Source of the DNA: Phocaeicola plebeius
GTDB lineage: Bacteria > Bacteroidota > Bacteroidia > Bacteroidales > Bacteroidaceae
Direction of reading: 5' to 3'
Length of the DNA stretch: 36,433 nt
Assembly: GCA_004558305.1 (NCBI GenBank)
Contig: SFDG01000013.1
Span: forward strand, 1 to 36,433
The notes under the pieces are model-generated. The model was not told the origin of the DNA. It made no database searches and saw only the letters and a list, made by a program, of their open reading frames with translations. Below, one piece after another: positions 32,362 to 36,433 of the stretch; position 1 is the stretch's first letter; each line of letters begins with the position of its first letter. The translations under genes and the position numbers were made by a program.

Positions 32362-35300
32362 TTACTTCACGTTATACCCGCTGACGGTCAGCTTCGGCTG
32401 GTTGCCGCGCGTATCCACATCCTTCCAGCTCAGGCGGATTTCCTTCTTTTCGCCCGGCAGGAGCGAGAAGTAGTTGTCGCCGTAGATGACCGGCAGGATC
32501 TGCAGGCCGTCCTGGGCACCGGTCAGGTTCAGGCGGATGAGCAGGGCAGGCGTCTGCGAGGGATTCTCTACCACAGCGGTGGCAGTCCATTCGCCGTTGT
32601 CACCCTTGGCACTCTCGAACTGTACGCCGAGTGTCACCTTCGGGAGGTTCTTCAGCTCCTGGTAGTTGTTCTCCTCTAAGGTGCGGTGGTAGAAGTTGTC
32701 CGACACGAGGCGGTCGCCTTCCTTCAGGGTCAGCTTCAGGAAGTGAACCTTCGAGAGACCTTCCGGATATTCCATGCGGATGGGCTTCAGGGTCGTGTCT
32801 TCTTCGCTGTCAACGGTGGCTTCCTTTTCCCAGGCCAAACTGCCGTCCATGTTGAGCAGCTGCACCTTCGCTACCAGTCCCTTGCGGGTACCGGCACTGT
32901 AGTTCACCACTTCGATTTCCTCGTTCGCCGGGTTCCACTGGATGTGGAGGGGTTCGGAAGCCTTTTTGATGCCGAAGTAGCCGGCAGTAGGCTCGAAATA
33001 GTAGTCGTAGGTCTGCCATACCATCGAAGGCCAGCACGGGTGGCTCATCCACATGAGCAGACCCATGCGGTTCTTGCTGCGGCTTTCGAACATGCTGCGG
33101 TGGCCGTCGTAGTTCACCCACTGTGCCAGTTCGGTGAATTCCTTCGCGTTCTGCGGCTGTCCGTAGCCCAGGGCGATGATTTCGTTGAACGAAGTGGCTC
33201 CCTGTGCTCCCTGCAGGGTGTAGTCGTGTACGCCCCATTCGTTGTCCTGCGGCCACATGCCTTCGGGCGAGAAGGTGCGCTGGAAGCTCTCGTAGGTCAT
33301 CACGTTCGGCATACCGCGTTCGCTGTGGAACTTGTCGTTGCCGGCTTCCATGGTGAAGTAGGTCTTGGCCGGCAGCATCCGGTACGGACCGTGTCCGCTC
33401 ACTACGTCGTCGGCCGAGCTGGGGATGTAGTGCAGGTCGCCGTGTTCTTCCTTCACGATGCGGCGCAGGGCCTTGTCGATGGTTTCGGGCGGGAAGCCTT
33501 CGTTGCGTCCGCAATACAGGCCGATGGAGGCATGGTTACGGATGCGCTTCACGTAGTCCTCGGCATTGTCGATGAACATGTCAGGGTAGTAGGGGTCGGG
33601 TCCGTCCGCCGGGTTGGCGAGCCAGAAGTCCTGCCATACCATCACGCCGTGGCGGTCGCAGGCTTCGTAGAGTTCTTCGTCGCCGATCATGCCCACCCAG
33701 TTGCGCATCATGGTGAAGTTCATGTCGGCATGGTAAGCCACTGCCGTTTCGTATTCACGTCCGCGGTAGTTGAGGTTCGATTCGCTGAAGCCCCAGTTAC
33801 CGCCCCGTCCGATGAAGCGGCGGCCGTTGATGTAGAGGTTCAGGATATGGTTGTCCTCGTTGAAGGTCATCTGGCGGATACCTGCCTTGAAGTCGCGGGA
33901 GTCAGATACCTGTCCGTCGATGACAAAGGTGAAGTTGGCATCGTACAGGTTGGGGGCACCGTAGCCGACGGGCCACCACAGCTTGGGGTTCTTCACGTTC
34001 AGCTGGGCGAAGTCCTTGGCATCGAAGGCGACGGCCTTCTCCTCACCGGCCTTCAGGCTGACGGGCTGTTCGAAGGTGATGTCGCCGATCTTTCCTTGCA
34101 GGGTACCCTTCACGTCGGCACCGTCGTGGTTCTTCACGATGACTTCGGCACGCAGGGCAGCCGAGGTGGTGTCGGGCAACGGCAGGCGGCTCTGGATGAG
34201 CGGGTCGGCCACGGTTACCTTGCCGGAGGTGGTCAGGCGCACGTCGTTCCAGATACCGATGTTACGTCCGCGGATGGTGGAGATCCAGTCCCAGCCGATG
34301 GTGGCGTGGAAGGTGGGGTTGTCGGCTCCCAGGATACCGCCGTTGAAGTCGGTGCTCTGCTTGTTCTTTTCCTTGATGGCACCGATGTGGCTGTTGCGGA
34401 CGATTTCCACGGCCAGCACGTTCGTGCCTTCTTTCAGGAGGTCGGTCACGTCGAAGATACCGCGCTTGAAAGCACCTTCGATACGGCCCACTGCCTGTCC
34501 GTTCAGGAAGATGTTGGCCTTCCAGTTGATGCCGTCAAAGTTCAGGAAGGTACGTTCCTGGCGGAAGCCGGCGGGCACTTCAAACTCGTTGCGGTACCAG
34601 AAGTTGCTCCAGAAGAAGGCTTCGGAGATGTTCACCTGGTTGTTGGCGAAGTTCGGATGGGGCACTGCACCGATGTTGATGTAGCTGCTCAGCACGGTGC
34701 CGGGCACAGTGGCGGGAATCCATCCGGCTGTCGGGAAACCGGTCTGGGAGATAGCTTCTCCGCTGCCAGCCACTTCCGAGGCACGCTGTACGCTCCAGTT
34801 GCCGCCCGACAGGCAAAGCTCGCGGGCGTTCTTGCCGGCAGGCTGTGCCACGGGATGGGCCACCAGTCCGCCTGTTCCCATCACGGCCAGTTCGTTGAGC
34901 ACATAGTGTTCGCCGGCAGCCTGGGTCATCAGTACACGCACGTAGCGGCCTTGGCCCTTGACGCTGATTTCATCGGTCGGTTCGCTGCCGCCGGGCAGTG
35001 CGGCCAGGTCTTTCCATTGCCGGGCATTGTCCGACACCTGGATCTTGCCCTGGAGGGCTTTTTCTCCCCAGTTCAGGACCACCTTGTCGAAGGTGGACCG
35101 GCTGCCCAGGTCGACATATACCCATTCTTCCTGGTTGCCTCTGCTCATCCAGGCACTGGTGAAGTACTGCGAGGGCTTCATCTCCACCTCTTCGTTCTGG
35201 TAGAAGAAGTTCAGGTCGTTAATCCGCCAGTAGGCGGCACCGGGCAGGGTCAGCTGCAGCTTGTAGCAGGCATAGTCGTCGGCATTGCCGAGGGCGATGG

Positions 35301-35970
35301 TCTCTTCGAGAATCCGCTGGGGCAGGCTGGCCTCCTCGTTCTGTTTGTTGGGGTCGGAGTGCGCTTTCCATCGGGAAGCCTTGCCAGGGAGTCCCTTTCC
35401 TGCCTGCTTGCCCAGTTCGGTCCATTGCTGTCCGTCTTTCGAGCCGAGCAGGGCGATGGTGTAGCCTTGGTTGGCCTTGTCTTCCTCGTAGGCCACCGTT
35501 CCGCGTACATAGACCCGGTCGGCCTTTTTGGCGTAGTTGTGGAGGGTGAGCTGCAGGTAGGTGTCGGCTCCTTCCACCAGGTTGTTCGAGTAGGGCCCGA
35601 AGTCGATGGCCCATTCCTGTTCGCGGCGGGGCTGTGCGCCGTCGGGGGTGGAAAGCGTCAGGTAGCGCGGTGCATCGGCTGTGCAGATACCGTCGGTGAC
35701 CAGTTGGGCCACGAGGTTGTAGTCATGGGAGGAGGACTGGTAGGCGGCGCGTTGCAGGGCAATGTTGCGGTACGTGTCGTAATCGGGTTTCATGTCGGGC
35801 GAGAAGTCTTCTGCCGGAAGACCGGGGTACTGTCCGATGCCTCGGGTGTAATAGTCGGAGCGTTCGAACGATTCGTTGGCCGTTCCGGCTCCTTGACATC
35901 CGCCCAGGAGGGTGGCGAATGTGGCGGCTCCGCAGAGGGTCCACATACAGTGTCTGAATGTCTTTTTCAT
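32362..35970 (-). CDS. Glycoside hydrolase family 2 lipoprotein with discoidin-like domains
   Basis: The ATG at 35970 gives a 1202-residue lipoprotein (lipid Cys at 25, ATLLGGCQG). Residues 60-255 and 262-366 look like F5/8 type C (discoidin) carbohydrate-binding modules (IALQRAAYQSSSHDYN; WVYVDLGSRSTFDKVVLNW). The GH2 sugar-binding domain is at about 385-580, Ig-like domains at 585-705, and the catalytic barrel at 715-1000 starts with RRFIGRGGNWG. The predicted acid/base is E824 (GRNEG) and the nucleophile E884 (FHSERGMPN). Two further Ig-like domains end the protein. The best match by eye is the beta-mannosidase / exo-beta-glucosaminidase branch. It probably removes terminal beta-linked sugars from host or plant glycans at the cell surface; substrate is not decided. 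It has its own promoter. Confidence 0.88.
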   Translation of the reverse strand: MKKTFRHCMWTLCGAATFATLLGGCQGAGTANESFERSDYYTRGIGQYPGLPAEDFSPDMKPDYDTYRNIALQRAAYQSSSHDYNLVAQLVTDGICTADAPRYLTLSTPDGAQPRREQEWAIDFGPYSNNLVEGADTYLQLTLHNYAKKADRVYVRGTVAYEEDKANQGYTIALLGSKDGQQWTELGKQAGKGLPGKASRWKAHSDPNKQNEEASLPQRILEETIALGNADDYACYKLQLTLPGAAYWRINDLNFFYQNEEVEMKPSQYFTSAWMSRGNQEEWVYVDLGSRSTFDKVVLNWGEKALQGKIQVSDNARQWKDLAALPGGSEPTDEISVKGQGRYVRVLMTQAAGEHYVLNELAVMGTGGLVAHPVAQPAGKNARELCLSGGNWSVQRASEVAGSGEAISQTGFPTAGWIPATVPGTVLSSYINIGAVPHPNFANNQVNISEAFFWSNFWYRNEFEVPAGFRQERTFLNFDGINWKANIFLNGQAVGRIEGAFKRGIFDVTDLLKEGTNVLAVEIVRNSHIGAIKEKNKQSTDFNGGILGADNPTFHATIGWDWISTIRGRNIGIWNDVRLTTSGKVTVADPLIQSRLPLPDTTSAALRAEVIVKNHDGADVKGTLQGKIGDITFEQPVSLKAGEEKAVAFDAKDFAQLNVKNPKLWWPVGYGAPNLYDANFTFVIDGQVSDSRDFKAGIRQMTFNEDNHILNLYINGRRFIGRGGNWGFSESNLNYRGREYETAVAYHADMNFTMMRNWVGMIGDEELYEACDRHGVMVWQDFWLANPADGPDPYYPDMFIDNAEDYVKRIRNHASIGLYCGRNEGFPPETIDKALRRIVKEEHGDLHYIPSSADDVVSGHGPYRMLPAKTYFTMEAGNDKFHSERGMPNVMTYESFQRTFSPEGMWPQDNEWGVHDYTLQGAQGATSFNEIIALGYGQPQNAKEFTELAQWVNYDGHRSMFESRSKNRMGLLMWMSHPCWPSMVWQTYDYYFEPTAGYFGIKKASEPLHIQWNPANEEIEVVNYSAGTRKGLVAKVQLLNMDGSLAWEKEATVDSEEDTTLKPIRMEYPEGLSKVHFLKLTLKEGDRLVSDNFYHRTLEENNYQELKNLPKVTLGVQFESAKGDNGEWTATAVVENPSQTPALLIRLNLTGAQDGLQILPVIYGDNYFSLLPGEKKEIRLSWKDVDTRGNQPKLTVSGYNVK

Positions 35971-36001
35971 GGTAATTTGGATTTTGTTGATTGCTTTGCC
36001 A

Positions 36002-36033
36002 CAAATGTACGGAATTCTTTGCAATATATGAAA
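36002..36033 (-). promoter_or_regulatory. Promoter of the GH2 gene
   Basis: On the minus strand TACATTTG (36002-36009) is an exact -7 match. TTTC (36030-36033), 20 nt upstream, is a three-of-four -33 match. The ATG follows 31 nt after the -7 element. Confidence 0.6.
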
Positions 36034-36065
36034 GGATATAGGGTGGTTTTCTGAAAAATCTGTGT

Positions 36066-36299
36066 GTGTTGTTCTTTCTTTGCCTTGATGCAAAGAAAGA
36101 ACCAAAGAAAAATCAAGGCTGCACTTCCGGGGCTACTCCGAAGGGACAGTGGGCTGAAGGGCTCCAACTCGCTTCGCTCGGACAATCGCCCTTCTTCACG
36201 CCCGCTGTCCCTTCTCCGCTTCACGCCCCTCCAGTGAGGCCATTCCCCGGTTCGCCGAAACGCTTCGCTCTCGGCTGGGGGATTCACATAACGTGTGAT
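36066..36299. repeat. Structured intergenic repeat element of about 230 bp
   Basis: It opens with a perfect 13-bp hairpin (36071-36083 with 36090-36102). The loop of that hairpin can pair instead with downstream sequence (GCCTTGAT 36082-36089, ATCAAGGC 36112-36119). A second nested hairpin has arms 36140-36154 and 36200-36214 (14 of 15 paired), with an inner GAAGGGC/GCCCTTC stem. It ends with CACATAACGTGTGATGG, resembling the edges of the repeats at 21131 and 25511. No gene is seen in 35971-36420. Confidence 0.7.
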
Positions 36300-36366
36300 G
36301 GCTACTTAGGGTTTACTGAATAATACATATTGTATTGTACAACAAATAATTAATTATCATAAAAGC

Positions 36367-36397
36367 TTGCGTTTTTAACAAAAAAGAGCTAACTTTG
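36367..36397 (+). promoter_or_regulatory. Promoter of the gene entering the right edge
   Basis: TTG (36367-36369), a 20-nt spacer and TAACTTTG (36390-36397) fit the Bacteroidetes consensus. The ATG follows 23 nt later. Confidence 0.7.
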
Positions 36398-36420
36398 ATG
36401 TTAAAAGAAGACTATCTGAC

Positions 36421-36433
36421 ATGAAAAAAGTAT
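36421..36433 (+). CDS. First codons of a new gene (cut by window end)
   Basis: ATG at 36421 begins MKKV, a typical start of an exported Bacteroidales protein, directly downstream of a good promoter. Only four codons are visible, so no product can be named. Confidence 0.55.

Noticed and set aside
32686..36054. 1122-codon open frame on the plus strand, antisense to the GH2 gene
   Set aside because: The GH2 frame has clear domain motifs and active-site residues. The antisense product is a repetitive Val/Gly/His-rich shadow caused by GC-rich codon bias, with no recognisable domain or start context.

Overview
The window comes from a GC-rich member of the Bacteroidales, most likely a gut Bacteroidaceae relative. 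Evidence: Bacteroidetes-type promoters (TTTG / about 20 nt / TAnnTTTG) precede many genes; many lipoproteins carry acidic residues straight after the lipid cysteine; there is a TonB-dependent receptor, fimbrillin-like and BACON-like proteins, DPP-IV, a glycoside hydrolase family 2 lipoprotein and Bacteroidales-style intergenic hairpin repeats. I see no tRNA, rRNA, CRISPR array, transposase or phage gene.

Layout. (1) 1-3112, plus strand: the tail of a cut-off gene, a membrane-anchored winged-helix regulator and a TonB-dependent outer-membrane protein; a long inverted repeat sits just upstream of the receptor's promoter. (2) 3226-4866: class I fumarase, ended by a perfect 16-bp hairpin. (3) 4993-16380, minus strand: a run of nine genes. 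In transcription order these are a fimbrillin/GLUG lipoprotein, a coiled-coil envelope protein, an S41 protease lipoprotein, a TolC-family protein, a TonB-C-domain protein, DPP-IV, lipoyl synthase, a membrane protein with a Nudix-like domain lacking its catalytic box, and a GNAT acetyltransferase. The last five look like one operon with a promoter at 10836-10866. (4) 16546-21059: glutamate dehydrogenase, divergent from a 985-residue protein that joins two receiver-like domains to the ATP-grasp domain of PEP synthase/PPDK and to an unrecognised C-terminal region. (5) 21131-25511: a 4.1-kb segment bracketed by two inverted copies of a 122-bp hairpin repeat, holding an AraC regulator, a CsgG/FlgT-like exported protein and a surface-type lipoprotein. 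(6) 25604-32108, minus strand: a four-gene operon made only of lipoproteins. It includes a BMP-type binding protein and a periplasmic-binding-protein/legumain (C13) fusion. (7) 32362-35970: a GH2 lipoprotein with discoidin-like domains, then a repeat, a good promoter and the first codons of the next gene.

Central metabolism (fumarase, glutamate dehydrogenase, lipoylation) is interleaved with envelope and peptide-degrading functions (DPP-IV, S41, legumain-like protease, GH2). The most unusual items are the PBP-legumain operon, the REC-REC-ATP-grasp protein divergent from gdhA, and the membrane regulator/receptor pair with its putative operator.
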